Source of the DNA: an uncultured Eubacteriales bacterium | Lineage (GTDB): Bacteria; Bacillota; Clostridia; Christensenellales; UBA1242 | Assembly: GCA_900552105.1 (NCBI GenBank) | Contig: URYH01000002.1 | Coordinates: forward strand, 15,497-79,496 | Length of the DNA stretch: 64,000 nucleotides | Direction: 5' to 3' | Shown: positions 42,313 through 50,921 of the stretch, in pieces | Layout of the letters: every line of letters begins with the position of its first letter | Numbering within the stretch: the first letter of the stretch is position 1 | Notes under the pieces: generated by a model | What the model was told of the DNA's origin: nothing | Databases searched by the model: none | The model's input: the letters and a program-made list of their open reading frames with translations, nothing else | Position numbers and translations under genes: made by a program

Positions 42313-42565
42313 TCTCCACCGCCTCGATAATTTTATCATAGATTTCATCATCAATTTGAGTTGAAAAAGCCTTGTTTAGAACTTTTTGTTTTTTGAGTTT
42401 TTTCAAACATTCTGGCTTTTGACAAATATATGCACCGCGTCCGTTCATTTTGCCAGAAAGGTCAAGCATGATTTTGCCCTCTGGTGTTTTTACAACACGC
42501 TTGAGGTCATGCTTATCAATCATTTCACGGCAACACAAACACATTCTCATACTTGGTTTTTTCAT
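42299..42565 (-). CDS. ylxR: YlxR/RnpM, RNase P modulator
   Basis: 88 residues, DUF448: KKPSMRMCLCCREMIDKHDL, KTPEGKIMLDLSGKMNGRGA and YICQKPECLKKLKKQKVLNK. Binds RNA and, in Bacillus, RNase P. Between nusA and ylxQ as usual. Confidence 0.93.
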   Translation of the reverse strand: MKKPSMRMCLCCREMIDKHDLKRVVKTPEGKIMLDLSGKMNGRGAYICQKPECLKKLKKQKVLNKAFSTQIDDEIYDKIIEAVESGQY

Positions 42566-42576
42566 ATATTCTCCAA

Positions 42577-43731
42577 TTATTCTTCGTCTGATATTTCTTC
42601 GATATCTTCAAGGTCAGCAAAAATGTCATCATCGTCTTCAACATCAACAATTTCATGGTCGAAATCTTGATTTTGTGGAGCTTCAAGCCCTTCAACTTCT
42701 GATGCTGGTTTGACATCAATTTTCCAGCCAGTAAGACGAGCAGCAAGTCTGACATTTTGTCCGCTTTTGCCAATTGCCAAAGAAAGTTTGTCGTCAGGAA
42801 CAACAACACGTGAAGCTTTGAGGCTTTCGTTTGTTTCAACAGACAAAACTTTTGCTGGACTCAATGCTCTTGCGATATATTCGAGTGGGTCGTCAGAATA
42901 GAGAACCAAATCAATTTTTTCGCCGTTCATTTCTGAAACGATTGTGTTGATTCTAACACCCCTGTTTCCAACGCAAGCACCGAGTGCATCAATGTTTGGT
43001 TTGTCGCTAAAAACTGCAACTTTTGTTCTGTTTCCAGCATCTCTTGCAATGTTTTTGATAACAACATCGCCAGAAGCGATTTCAGGAATTTCAAGCTCAA
43101 AAAGTTTTCTAACAAATCCAATGTTTCCACGAGAGACTTGAACTTGTGTGCCTTTGAAAGACTCTTTGATTTTCTTGACATAAACCTTGATTCTGTCGCC
43201 AACATTAAATTTTTCGCCAGGAATTTGGTCATTTTCTGTCATGATTCCTTCTGTGTGGCTTCCTGCGATTTGAACATAAATGTTGCCATTATCAATGCGT
43301 TTTACAACAGTTGTAAGAAGTTCGTCTTCTTTTTCTGAAAGTTCAGAAATTGCCATTTGACGCTCAATTTCTTTGAGTCTTTGCATAACAACTTGTTTTG
43401 CGGTTTGTGCTGCAATTCTGCCAAAATCTTTTGTTGATTCTTCATTGACAACACTGTCGCCAACATCATAAGATTTTTTGATTGCACGAGCATCTTCCAA
43501 AGAAATTTCTTTGTCAGGGTCTTCAACTTCGTTCACAACAGTTTTATATGAATAAATCTTGATTGTGTTCTTCTCTGGATTGAGTTTAACCAAAGCGTTT
43601 TTTGCTTCGCCATACATTTTCTTATAAGCTGAAGTAAGTGCTGCTTCAAGTGTTTCAAGAAATTGCTCCTTGTTGATTTTTTTCTGTGCTTCCAATTCGT
43701 CTAGTGCTTGGAAAAAGTCTTTGTTAATCAT
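42577..43731 (-). CDS. nusA: Transcription termination/antitermination protein NusA
   Basis: 384 residues from ATG at 43731 with AAGGAG upstream. N-terminal RNAP-binding domain (DFFQALDELEAQKKINKEQF), S1 domain (RIDNGNIYVQIAGSHTEGIM), and two KH domains (ACVGNRGVRINTIVSEMNGE; LAIGKSGQNVRLAARLTGWK). The C-terminus is acidic (VDVEDDDDIFADLEDIEEIS). Confidence 0.95.
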   Translation of the reverse strand: MINKDFFQALDELEAQKKINKEQFLETLEAALTSAYKKMYGEAKNALVKLNPEKNTIKIYSYKTVVNEVEDPDKEISLEDARAIKKSYDVGDSVVNEESTKDFGRIAAQTAKQVVMQRLKEIERQMAISELSEKEDELLTTVVKRIDNGNIYVQIAGSHTEGIMTENDQIPGEKFNVGDRIKVYVKKIKESFKGTQVQVSRGNIGFVRKLFELEIPEIASGDVVIKNIARDAGNRTKVAVFSDKPNIDALGACVGNRGVRINTIVSEMNGEKIDLVLYSDDPLEYIARALSPAKVLSVETNESLKASRVVVPDDKLSLAIGKSGQNVRLAARLTGWKIDVKPASEVEGLEAPQNQDFDHEIVDVEDDDDIFADLEDIEEISDEE

Positions 43732-43745
43732 TTTTTTCTCCTTAA

Positions 43746-44207
43746 TTAAAATTCGATGACGGGGCAAACTGCTGCCACCATATCTTTTTTGAATGTTTTT
43801 TCTTGACCCAAAATTTCAATTTTGACTTCGTCATCATCAAACCCGGTCAATTTTCCAACAAAACTTTTCTTCCCATCAAGTTTTTTATACAACTTTACTT
43901 CAACATCTTTGCCTTTGTTTCTGATAAAGTCATATTGGTTTTTCACAGGCCTATCAAGCCCAGGGGAAGAAACTGAAAGAATATATGGCGTGTCGCCAGT
44001 TGGATTGAGTTCATCAAGTGGCTCGTCAATCGCACGATGCACTTTTTCGCAATCGTTGATGTCAACCCCACCATCTCTGTCAATCGTGATTTCAAGGTTC
44101 ATTCCGTCAAACTTTTTTGAGTATTCAATGTCAACAATGAAATAGCCCAAATCTTTTACTATTGGCGTGATGAGTTTTTCAACTTCGTCACAAACTTTGC
44201 TTGCCAT
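43746..44207 (-). CDS. rimP: Ribosome maturation factor RimP
   Basis: 153 residues. ITPIVKDLGYFIVDIEYSKK, LEITIDRDGGVDINDCEKVH and PYILSVSSPGLDRPVKNQYD are diagnostic. Helps 30S assembly. First gene of the rimP-nusA-infB operon. Confidence 0.94.
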   Translation of the reverse strand: MASKVCDEVEKLITPIVKDLGYFIVDIEYSKKFDGMNLEITIDRDGGVDINDCEKVHRAIDEPLDELNPTGDTPYILSVSSPGLDRPVKNQYDFIRNKGKDVEVKLYKKLDGKKSFVGKLTGFDDDEVKIEILGQEKTFKKDMVAAVCPVIEF

Positions 44208-44228
44208 ATAACCCCCTATCTACAATTA

Positions 44229-44250
44229 AGAGTGGACCGAAGTCCACTCT
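44229..44250 (-). other. Stable leader hairpin before rimP
   Basis: Minus strand GAGTGGAC-TTCG-GTCCACTC (44249-44230), an 8-bp stem with a UUCG tetraloop. There is no U-run after it on the minus strand, so it is more likely a leader stabiliser than a terminator. Confidence 0.45.
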
Positions 44251-44321
44251 CAATCTAGTATATAATTATAATTTAACATACAAATAAGAAAATATCAAGC
44301 ATTATTTATATATTTTTCCGT

Positions 44322-45959
44322 TTATTCCAATGAAACCAAGTAGTAGTAAACTGGTTGACCACCATCAATCATTGTGACTTCACATTGAGGATAGAGAGTT
44401 TGCAATGATTCTACAAGTTCATTCGCTTCTGCTTCATTGATATCTTGTCCATAGATGAGCGTGATATTGACAACATTTGAATCAATCATTTTGCCGACAA
44501 GTTCAATGGTCGTTTGATTGACATCATTTCCTTTTGACAAGATTGCTTTGTCGTCAAGACCAATGATTTCACCAACTGAAAGATCAAAGCCGTCGACATG
44601 AGTTGCACGAACTGCATATGTGACAGATCCAGACTTAACATTTGTGATTGAGCTATTCATTGCTTCTTCATTTTCTTCAACTGTGCCCTCTGGATTGAAA
44701 GCGAGGGTTGCTGATATACCTTCTGGAATGCTCTTTGTTGGAACAACAATAATTTTTCTTTCAGTGAGGTCTTTTGCTTGCTCTGCAGCAAGAATAATGT
44801 TTTTGTTGTTTGGGAAAACAAAAACGTTTTCGGCTGGAACAAGGTCAACTGCGGCTGCAATATCTGCCGCACTTGGGTTCATTGTTTGCCCACCTTTGAT
44901 TATGCTATCAACAGAAAGGTCTGTGAAGAGATTTGCAATTCCGTCCCCTGCTGCAACTGCAACAATACCAATGTTTTTGAGATTTTCATTTTTCTTCATG
45001 TTCTTTTTGAGTTCACGGTTTTGTTCACGCATATTCTCAATCTTGATGTTGAAGATTTCTCCAAGTTCAAGAGCGTATCCGATTGCAACGTTTGGTTGGT
45101 TTGTGTGAACGTGGACTTTGACGAGCGACAAATCGCCAATGCAAAGAACAGAATCACCAATTTGCATAAGTTTTTCTCTGAGTTGGTCGATGTTTGCTTC
45201 GGTGGTTTTTTTGAACATATGAATAATCATAAATTCAGTGCAATATCCAAATTCAATCTCAGCCAAGTTGTTAATGTCTGCAACAACTTCGTCAATGGTT
45301 TGTTTGATTGTGAAAGTTTCATCAACGTCAACTTCCATGCTTTCATCACCAATGAGTGCCTTATAAAAACCAGTGAACACTGTTATGAGTCCTCTTCCTC
45401 CAGCATCAACAACTCCGGCTTTTTTGAGAACTGGAAGCATTTCAGGTGTCTTTTGAAGCATCTCTTCGCCACGATCCAAAACGTATTGCAAGAATTGCTC
45501 CATATCTTGGCATTTCTTTGAACATTCCAAAGCTGCTTCGCCCATTGTGCGAATGATTGTGAGGATTGTGCCCTCTTTTGGCTTTGTGACTGCCTTGTAG
45601 GCAATGTTTGAACCTTCTTGAATTGCTTTTGCGAATTGCTTTGTGTTGATTTCAGAAAGTGGAGCAAGAACACTTGTGAATCCTTTTATGATTTGTGAAA
45701 GGATAACGCCAGAATTCCCTCTCGCACCACGAAGAGCTCCTTTTGCAAACGCTTCGCAAATTGCATCTAAATTGTTATTCATGCAATTTGAAACTTCTTT
45801 GCAAGCCGACTTCATTGTCATTGACATATTTGTTCCTGTGTCGCCGTCTGGAACTGGAAAAACGTTGAGTGAGTCAACAAGTTTTTTGTTTTGTTCCAAA
45901 AGCACGCCACCGGCGAGAATCATCTTTTTTATTACTGAACCATTGATTGTTTTCTGCAT
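44322..45959 (-). CDS. fakA: DAK2-domain fatty acid kinase subunit (YloV/FakA)
   Basis: 545 residues from ATG at 45959 (TGGAG 9 nt upstream). N-terminal DAK2 domain: SLNVFPVPDGDTGTNMSMTM, GARGNSGVILSQIIKGFT, DAGGRGLITVFTGFYKALIG; C-terminal DegV-interacting domain with VFPNNKNIILAAEQA. In Firmicutes it phosphorylates fatty acids bound to FakB/DegV. No degV lies nearby. Confidence 0.9.
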   Translation of the reverse strand: MQKTINGSVIKKMILAGGVLLEQNKKLVDSLNVFPVPDGDTGTNMSMTMKSACKEVSNCMNNNLDAICEAFAKGALRGARGNSGVILSQIIKGFTSVLAPLSEINTKQFAKAIQEGSNIAYKAVTKPKEGTILTIIRTMGEAALECSKKCQDMEQFLQYVLDRGEEMLQKTPEMLPVLKKAGVVDAGGRGLITVFTGFYKALIGDESMEVDVDETFTIKQTIDEVVADINNLAEIEFGYCTEFMIIHMFKKTTEANIDQLREKLMQIGDSVLCIGDLSLVKVHVHTNQPNVAIGYALELGEIFNIKIENMREQNRELKKNMKKNENLKNIGIVAVAAGDGIANLFTDLSVDSIIKGGQTMNPSAADIAAAVDLVPAENVFVFPNNKNIILAAEQAKDLTERKIIVVPTKSIPEGISATLAFNPEGTVEENEEAMNSSITNVKSGSVTYAVRATHVDGFDLSVGEIIGLDDKAILSKGNDVNQTTIELVGKMIDSNVVNITLIYGQDINEAEANELVESLQTLYPQCEVTMIDGGQPVYYYLVSLE

Positions 45960-45978
45960 TGTAAAATACTCCAAAAGG

Positions 45979-46329
45979 TCAAACGCGAACGCCAACAACA
46001 TGAACGTTGACTGTGTCAACAATCATGCCAGTGAAATTCTCGACCTTATATTTAATTGATTTTTTCATGCTTTCGGCAACAGCGCTAATCGAAACACCAT
46101 ATTTTAGGATGCAATACACATCAATAAAGATACGGTTTTCAAAACTCGTGATTTTTATTCCCTTGCCAAAAGTTCTTTTTTTAAATAACTCCATGATATT
46201 ATCTTTGAAATTTGTGGAAATCAAATCAACAACGCCATAGCAATCGAGCGCAGTATAACCTGCGACAACAGCAATCGCGTCGTCGGAAATTGAAATATTA
46301 CCATAAAAGTTGTTTGTGTCTACTGTCAA
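45979..46329 (-). CDS. yloU: Asp23/Gls24 family protein YloU
   Basis: 117 residues from a TTG start at 46329 with AAGGCGG 6 nt upstream; the upstream ATG at 46371 has no ribosome site. NFYGNISISDDAIAVVAGYT, IFIDVYCILKYGVSISAVAE and DTVNVHVVGVRV fit the family. It pairs with yloV as in Bacillus and diverges from rpmB. Confidence 0.82.
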   Translation of the reverse strand: MTVDTNNFYGNISISDDAIAVVAGYTALDCYGVVDLISTNFKDNIMELFKKRTFGKGIKITSFENRIFIDVYCILKYGVSISAVAESMKKSIKYKVENFTGMIVDTVNVHVVGVRV

Positions 46330-46437
46330 ATCTGACCGCCTTTGAATAATATCAACAATAATATACACCACTTGTCAAAATTATGCAAGGCAAATTTGAT
46401 GAATTAACAAAAATTTTCACAAAAGCGATAAAAAGTG

Positions 46438-46466
46438 TTGCAAACGACAAAAAAAGATGCTAAGAT
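46438..46466 (+). promoter_or_regulatory. SigA promoter of rpmB
   Basis: TTGCAA (46438-46443), 17 nt, TAAGAT (46461-46466), 36 nt before the rpmB ATG. Confidence 0.7.
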
Positions 46467-46501
46467 ATCTTCGTTAATTTGAGAAAAAGACGGAGGAAGT
46501 T

Positions 46502-46684
46502 ATGAGTAGAGTATGTGACGTTTGCGGAAAAGGAAAAATGGCAGGCAACACAGTTAGCCACAGCAATAGAAAAGCAAACAGAAAATATAATGCAAACTTG
46601 CAAACAACAACAATGGTTATTGACGGAAAAGAAACCAAAGTGACCGCTTGCACAAAGTGTATCAAAACTGCAAAAAAGGCATAA
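46502..46684 (+). CDS. rpmB: 50S ribosomal protein L28
   Basis: 60 residues. SRVCDVCGKGKMAGNTVSHS with the Cys-X2-Cys of the zinc form, and VTACTKCIKTAKKA at the end with the second Cys pair. GACGGAGGAAGTT precedes the ATG. The only plus-strand gene among the ribosome-linked genes; transcribed divergently from yloU. Confidence 0.95.
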   Translation: MSRVCDVCGKGKMAGNTVSHSNRKANRKYNANLQTTTMVIDGKETKVTACTKCIKTAKKA

Positions 46685-46698
46685 GTTAAACAAAAATG

Positions 46699-46726
46699 AA
46701 AGCAACTCAATTGAGTTGCTTTTTTA
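46699..46726 (+). terminator. Terminator of rpmB
   Basis: AAGCAACTCAATTGAGTTGCTT (46700-46721), palindromic, followed by TTTTT. Confidence 0.85.
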
Positions 46727-46731
46727 TGTAT

Positions 46732-46833
46732 TTATTTTGTTTCGACCTCTTCACACTCTTGACCATTCTTTTTCTTAAAAAGTTTTAAGAAGGGAACAAG
46801 AAACTTTGGTGCTTTTATACAAATTATTTTCAT
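46732..46833 (-). CDS. spoVM: Stage V sporulation protein M
   Basis: A 33-residue protein from ATG at 46831-46833, with GGGGTGAAAG upstream. The N-terminus MKIICIKAPKFLVPFLKLF has the SpoVM pattern: a short lead, IKxPKFL and an amphipathic helix with a central Pro. SpoVM binds the curved forespore membrane and anchors SpoIVA, the coat base. It lies between rpe and rpmB as in Bacillus. The Lys/Glu-rich extension after residue 20 is a little longer than in the 26-residue Bacillus protein. Confidence 0.85.
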   Translation of the reverse strand: MKIICIKAPKFLVPFLKLFKKKNGQECEEVETK

Positions 46834-46883
46834 CTTTCACCCCACTATCTTTATTAGATTATATGACGGCGAAAGATGTTTTG

Positions 46884-47573
46884 TTAAACCTCGCTTGCGC
46901 TTGTTGGAAGACGTAGAAGCCTGATGGTGCGTTTTCGTTGATCCGACTCATAAATATATGTCCCGCTAATGAGCATATCTGCGCCCATGAGTTTCACTTC
47001 TTCGGAAACCTCTTTTGTTATTCCCCCGTCAACAGCGAGAATAAATTTGAAGTTGAATTGTTTTCTGATGTTGTCGAGCATTTTTATCTTTAAATAAACA
47101 TTGTCAATAAACTTTTGTCCGGACAAGCCTGGAACAACACCCATAAGCAAAATCACATCAACATGATTCAAGAAATCAACAACGTTGTTAATTTCTGTTC
47201 CTGGGCAAATTGCAACACCAGCGAGCGCACCTCTTTCTCTGATGTGATCAAGATCTTTAATCAACTCTTTTCTTGTGGTATAAGCCTCATAGTGCACAGT
47301 CAAAATATTTGCTCCTGCATCAAGATATTTGTCAATATGTTTTTCTGGGTGTTCAATCATGAGATGAACATCCAAAGGTATGATAGTCTTTTTGTTGATT
47401 ATTTCAATATATTTGTTGTCATATGTAACTTTTGGCACAAAGTTGCCGTCCATAACATCACAATGAATATAGTCCACTTTGTATTCCTGCATTTCTTTGA
47501 GATATGGCAAAAGTTCTCTGTCTGGAACAGGGTCAATCGAAACTGAAACAATTTTTTCTTTACCTATGCTCAT
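46884..47573 (-). CDS. rpe: Ribulose-phosphate 3-epimerase
   Basis: 229 residues, TIM barrel. VDYIHCDVMDGNFVPKVTYD (metal His and Asp), PLDVHLMIEHPEKHIDKYLD, LLMGVVPGLSGQKFIDNVY and LAVDGGITKE match the family. Interconverts Ru5P and Xu5P. It overlaps rsgA by 14 nt. Confidence 0.94.
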   Translation of the reverse strand: MSIGKEKIVSVSIDPVPDRELLPYLKEMQEYKVDYIHCDVMDGNFVPKVTYDNKYIEIINKKTIIPLDVHLMIEHPEKHIDKYLDAGANILTVHYEAYTTRKELIKDLDHIRERGALAGVAICPGTEINNVVDFLNHVDVILLMGVVPGLSGQKFIDNVYLKIKMLDNIRKQFNFKFILAVDGGITKEVSEEVKLMGADMLISGTYIYESDQRKRTIRLLRLPTSASEV

Positions 47574-48453
47574 TTTTCCACCTCATTTTCAAACCTTCAT
47601 AGATTTGCTTATATCTTTCATATCTTCCAGAATCCAACACATTTTCGGCAACCATTTGTTTAACCATGCAGTCGCTTTGTTTTTCATGAATATGGTCACA
47701 AGTATTTTTGAACTTACACCCCTCCGCATATCGCAAAAAATCCGGATAGAAAGACGAAAGTTCATCATATTTCATTGGAAGATAATATTCGTCAATAAGC
47801 GAAAATCCCGGCGTGTCAATAATAAACGAATTTTCTTCAATTTCGCAGAGTTTGCAATGAGTCGTCGTGTTTTTCCCTCTTTCAATTCTTTGACTGAGGT
47901 CCCCAATTTTTTGAGAAAGATTTGGAATCAAAGCATTAACCAAAGATGACTTTCCGACAGCAGATTGTCCCGCAAAGGCAGAAATTGAAGAGCGCATTGC
48001 GTCTTTCAAGACATTAATATTATATCCACTTCTTGCTGAAACACAAAATATTTGACATACATTTTGATAAACCGCTTTCAAGTTTTCGAACAAATCAAAA
48101 CCAAATTCGTCAACCTTGTTCACCAAAATAATTGGCTCAATTTTGTTGACGAATGCAAACAAAAGCATTTTGTCGACAACAAAATAATCTGGTTCTGGCA
48201 CGGCAGCAACAACGATAAAAAGTTTGTCAATGTTGGCAACTGGTGGGCGAATCAAAAAGTTTTGCCTTGAATATTGTTTTGAGATTTGAAACGCACCATC
48301 AACCTCACAAATCTCAACCATGTCACCAACGCAAATTTTGCTTGTTTTCAAATTCTTTTTACCAAAACATTCATACTCTCGACCCGAGTGATTAACCCAA
48401 AATTTGTCTGAAATGTTTTGCGTCACAACACCTTTTATTTTGCATACCTCCAC
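47560..48453 (-). CDS. rsgA: Ribosome small-subunit GTPase RsgA
   Basis: 297 residues: OB fold at the N-terminus, circularly permuted GTPase (NKVDEF, then GQSAVGKSSLVNALIPNLSQ and DTPGFSLIDE), and the C-terminal zinc finger CKFKNTCDHIHEKQSDC. Checks late 30S maturation. The prkC/prpC pair usually next to it is absent. Confidence 0.95.
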   Translation of the reverse strand: MEVCKIKGVVTQNISDKFWVNHSGREYECFGKKNLKTSKICVGDMVEICEVDGAFQISKQYSRQNFLIRPPVANIDKLFIVVAAVPEPDYFVVDKMLLFAFVNKIEPIILVNKVDEFGFDLFENLKAVYQNVCQIFCVSARSGYNINVLKDAMRSSISAFAGQSAVGKSSLVNALIPNLSQKIGDLSQRIERGKNTTTHCKLCEIEENSFIIDTPGFSLIDEYYLPMKYDELSSFYPDFLRYAEGCKFKNTCDHIHEKQSDCMVKQMVAENVLDSGRYERYKQIYEGLKMRWKNEHR

Positions 48454-48485
48454 AATATTTTGTATGTTTATTGCTTCTACACCAA

Positions 48486-49535
48486 CTACATATTTGGACT
48501 TATCTTATTTCGCAACTGACCACAAGCGCCGCCAATATCTTCACCCATTGTTCGTCTAACAGTCGCTGAAATGCCCATCTTTTCAAGTTTTTCCGCAAAC
48601 CTATAAGCACCTTTTCGACCAGCAGATTTGAGAGTTTTGTTATCATTCTCGTTGAGCGGAATAATGTTGAAATGGAATGAAAAATTCTTAAATTTTTTGA
48701 CAATTTCTTGAATACATTCATCGCCATCATTCTGCCCCGCAATCAGTGCATACTCAAAAATCACACGCCTTTTTGTCTTGTCAAAATAGTATTTTGCCGC
48801 GCCCAAAATTTCATCAATCGAATATGCATTTGCAATCGGCATAATTTCTTTTCGTTTTTCATCAAATGGATTATGGAGCGAAATTGTCAATGTTGCACTA
48901 TTGCCTTCATCAGCAAATTGTTTAATTTTTGGAACGAGTCCACAGGTTGAAAGAGAAATATTTCTCTGACTTATATTAAGCCCATTTTCATCATTCACAA
49001 GCCTCAAAAACTTTGTGACATTGTCATAATTATCAAAAGGCTCTCCACTGCCCATAAGCACAATGTTTGTGATTTTGCGCTTATCTCCAAGTTTTCCGCC
49101 AATATGACGATTAACTGTCACAACTTGCCCCAAGATTTCGCCAGCAGAAAGATTTCTAATCAACCCATCTCTTGTCGAACAGCAAAATTTACACCCCATT
49201 CGACAACCAACTTGTGTTGAAACGCAAAGTGTATAACCATACTTATATTTCATCAACACACCTTCAATAAGCGCCCCATCTTGAAGTTTGTAGATAAATT
49301 TTTTTGTTTCATCTTTGCCTGTTAACTCTTTGAATATTTCGATTGGAACATCTTGATATTTTTCTTTTAGTTTTGAAATCAATTCTTTTGGCAACGTCGT
49401 GATTTCCTCAAATTTTAGACCCTGATTTAGTGCAGAATAAAGTTGTTTTGCACGAAATTTTTTTTCTTCGCCCAAACCTCTGAGAATCACTGACATTTCA
49501 TCAAAATCAAAATCCAGCAAAACTTCTTTTAACAA
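48486..49535 (-). CDS. rlmN: 23S rRNA (adenine-2503)-methyltransferase RlmN
   Basis: 349 residues, radical SAM. CRMGCKFCCSTRDG gives CX3CX2C; VLMGSGEPFDNYDNVTKFLR, SLSTCGLVPKIKQFADEGNS, LTISLHNPFDEKRKEIMPI and the C-terminal GACGQL with the resolving Cys fit RlmN. Also modifies some tRNA. It overlaps fmt by 7 nt. Confidence 0.95.
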   Translation of the reverse strand: MLKEVLLDFDFDEMSVILRGLGEEKKFRAKQLYSALNQGLKFEEITTLPKELISKLKEKYQDVPIEIFKELTGKDETKKFIYKLQDGALIEGVLMKYKYGYTLCVSTQVGCRMGCKFCCSTRDGLIRNLSAGEILGQVVTVNRHIGGKLGDKRKITNIVLMGSGEPFDNYDNVTKFLRLVNDENGLNISQRNISLSTCGLVPKIKQFADEGNSATLTISLHNPFDEKRKEIMPIANAYSIDEILGAAKYYFDKTKRRVIFEYALIAGQNDGDECIQEIVKKFKNFSFHFNIIPLNENDNKTLKSAGRKGAYRFAEKLEKMGISATVRRTMGEDIGGACGQLRNKISPNM

Positions 49536-50455
49536 ACTTTTGTCCCCACTTCAATTTTCTTTCCATTGAGATAACTGCGCGCGAGCATTCTCTTTGAATT
49601 CGGTGCTTGAATTTCAACAATTTCAACTGCCCCACCTTCACACTTCACTACAAGTCCGGACTTGCTCGAAGAGGCAACAACCTCTCCATTTTCGCCCGAA
49701 AATTCGCCCACGGCAGGTTTTGCTTTGAACACTTTGAAAACCTGGTCACAAATTGAAAAATGCGCGACAGGCCAAGAATAAAATGCGCGAACAAGCTGGT
49801 CAATTTCTTTTGCGGTTCTATTGAAATCGATTTTCGCCATTTCTTTTTTTATCATTGGAAAATATGAATAATCTTTGCCTTGAGGAACAAATTTAGCTTT
49901 GCCCTCCTCAATCAAATCAAGCGCATCAACAATCAATTTTGAGCCAAGGTGAGAAAGTTTTTCAAACATTGTCACATCTGTGTCATCGTCTGTTATTTCA
50001 CACTTTTCTTGCAAAAGCATATCCCCGTCATCAATTCCGACATTTGTTTTCATGATTGTGACTCCAGTCACTTTTTCGCCATTCTTGATTGCCCATTGTA
50101 TTGGCGAAGAACCGCGATACTTCGGAAGGAGTGATGCATGGACATTGATAACGCCATTTGGAGTTATTTCAAGCACTTCTTTTGAAAGAATTTGACCATA
50201 AGCCGCCGTCACCATAATGTCAGCGCCAAGCGACCCAAGCGTCTCCACGCCATCTTTTGATATCTTGCCAAATTGAAAGCAAGCAATGCCGTGCTCATCT
50301 GCAAAAACCTTTGTTGGCGGGTCAATCAACTTTCCGCCACGCCCAACAGGTTTTGAGGGTTGACAAACAACAGCCACGACCTCATGGTGCGACTCATATA
50401 TCTTTTTTAACACATTTTGTGCGAAATCCGGAGTTCCTAAAAAAATTACTTTCAT
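49529..50455 (-). CDS. fmt: Methionyl-tRNA formyltransferase
   Basis: 308 residues. VIFLGTPDFAQNVLKKIYES, VTAAYGQILSKEVLEI, NVHASLLPKYRGSSPIQWAI (SLLPKYRG loop) and GVTIMKTNVGIDDGDML. Formylates initiator Met-tRNA. rsmB, which often follows fmt, is missing; rlmN follows directly. Confidence 0.95.
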   Translation of the reverse strand: MKVIFLGTPDFAQNVLKKIYESHHEVVAVVCQPSKPVGRGGKLIDPPTKVFADEHGIACFQFGKISKDGVETLGSLGADIMVTAAYGQILSKEVLEITPNGVINVHASLLPKYRGSSPIQWAIKNGEKVTGVTIMKTNVGIDDGDMLLQEKCEITDDDTDVTMFEKLSHLGSKLIVDALDLIEEGKAKFVPQGKDYSYFPMIKKEMAKIDFNRTAKEIDQLVRAFYSWPVAHFSICDQVFKVFKAKPAVGEFSGENGEVVASSSKSGLVVKCEGGAVEIVEIQAPNSKRMLARSYLNGKKIEVGTKVC

Positions 50456-50910
50456 TATTTCGCCTTTGTTTCTTTTAGCATTTTATCGACGAACAACACT
50501 CCGTCCAAGTGGTCAATTTCATGACACAGCACTCTTGCCAAAAACTTTTCTCCTGTTAGTGTGAAGTTATAGCCATATCTATCTTGAGCAACAACTGTCA
50601 CTTCCATTGGACGTTTAACTCGTCCTGTCATCGTTCCGACGCTCAAGCATCCTTCTTCCTCTATGTCTTCTCCACGTTCTTTAACAATAACGGGATTAAC
50701 CAGTTCAATAAACATGTTGTTTGCTTCAACAACGACAACTCTTTTTAGAATCCCGACTTGAACCGCCGCGAGCCCTGCTCCGTTTTTGTGGTGCATTGTC
50801 TCTTTCATGTCGTCAAGAAGGTCCCAAAGATATTCATCGAACACACGAACAGGTTTGGATTTTTTTCGAAGGAGTTCGTCTCCCATCATAACAACTTTTC
50901 TATCTGCCAT
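50455..50910 (-). CDS. def: Peptide deformylase
   Basis: 151 residues. GAGLAAVQVGILKRVVVVE, EEGCLSVGTMTGRVKRP (Cys ligand) and HEIDHLDGVLFVDKM (two His and Glu). Removes the N-formyl group from new proteins. The def stop and fmt start overlap by a base. Confidence 0.96.
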   Translation of the reverse strand: MADRKVVMMGDELLRKKSKPVRVFDEYLWDLLDDMKETMHHKNGAGLAAVQVGILKRVVVVEANNMFIELVNPVIVKERGEDIEEEGCLSVGTMTGRVKRPMEVTVVAQDRYGYNFTLTGEKFLARVLCHEIDHLDGVLFVDKMLKETKAK

Positions 50911-50921
50911 ATGTCTTCCTT

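Noticed and set aside
44229..44250. Terminator of fakA
   Set aside because: The hairpin lies before rimP with no U-run on the minus strand; on the plus strand there is no gene to terminate.
44778..45521. 247-residue plus-strand frame
   Set aside because: Antisense of fakA; composition unlike a real protein and no start site.
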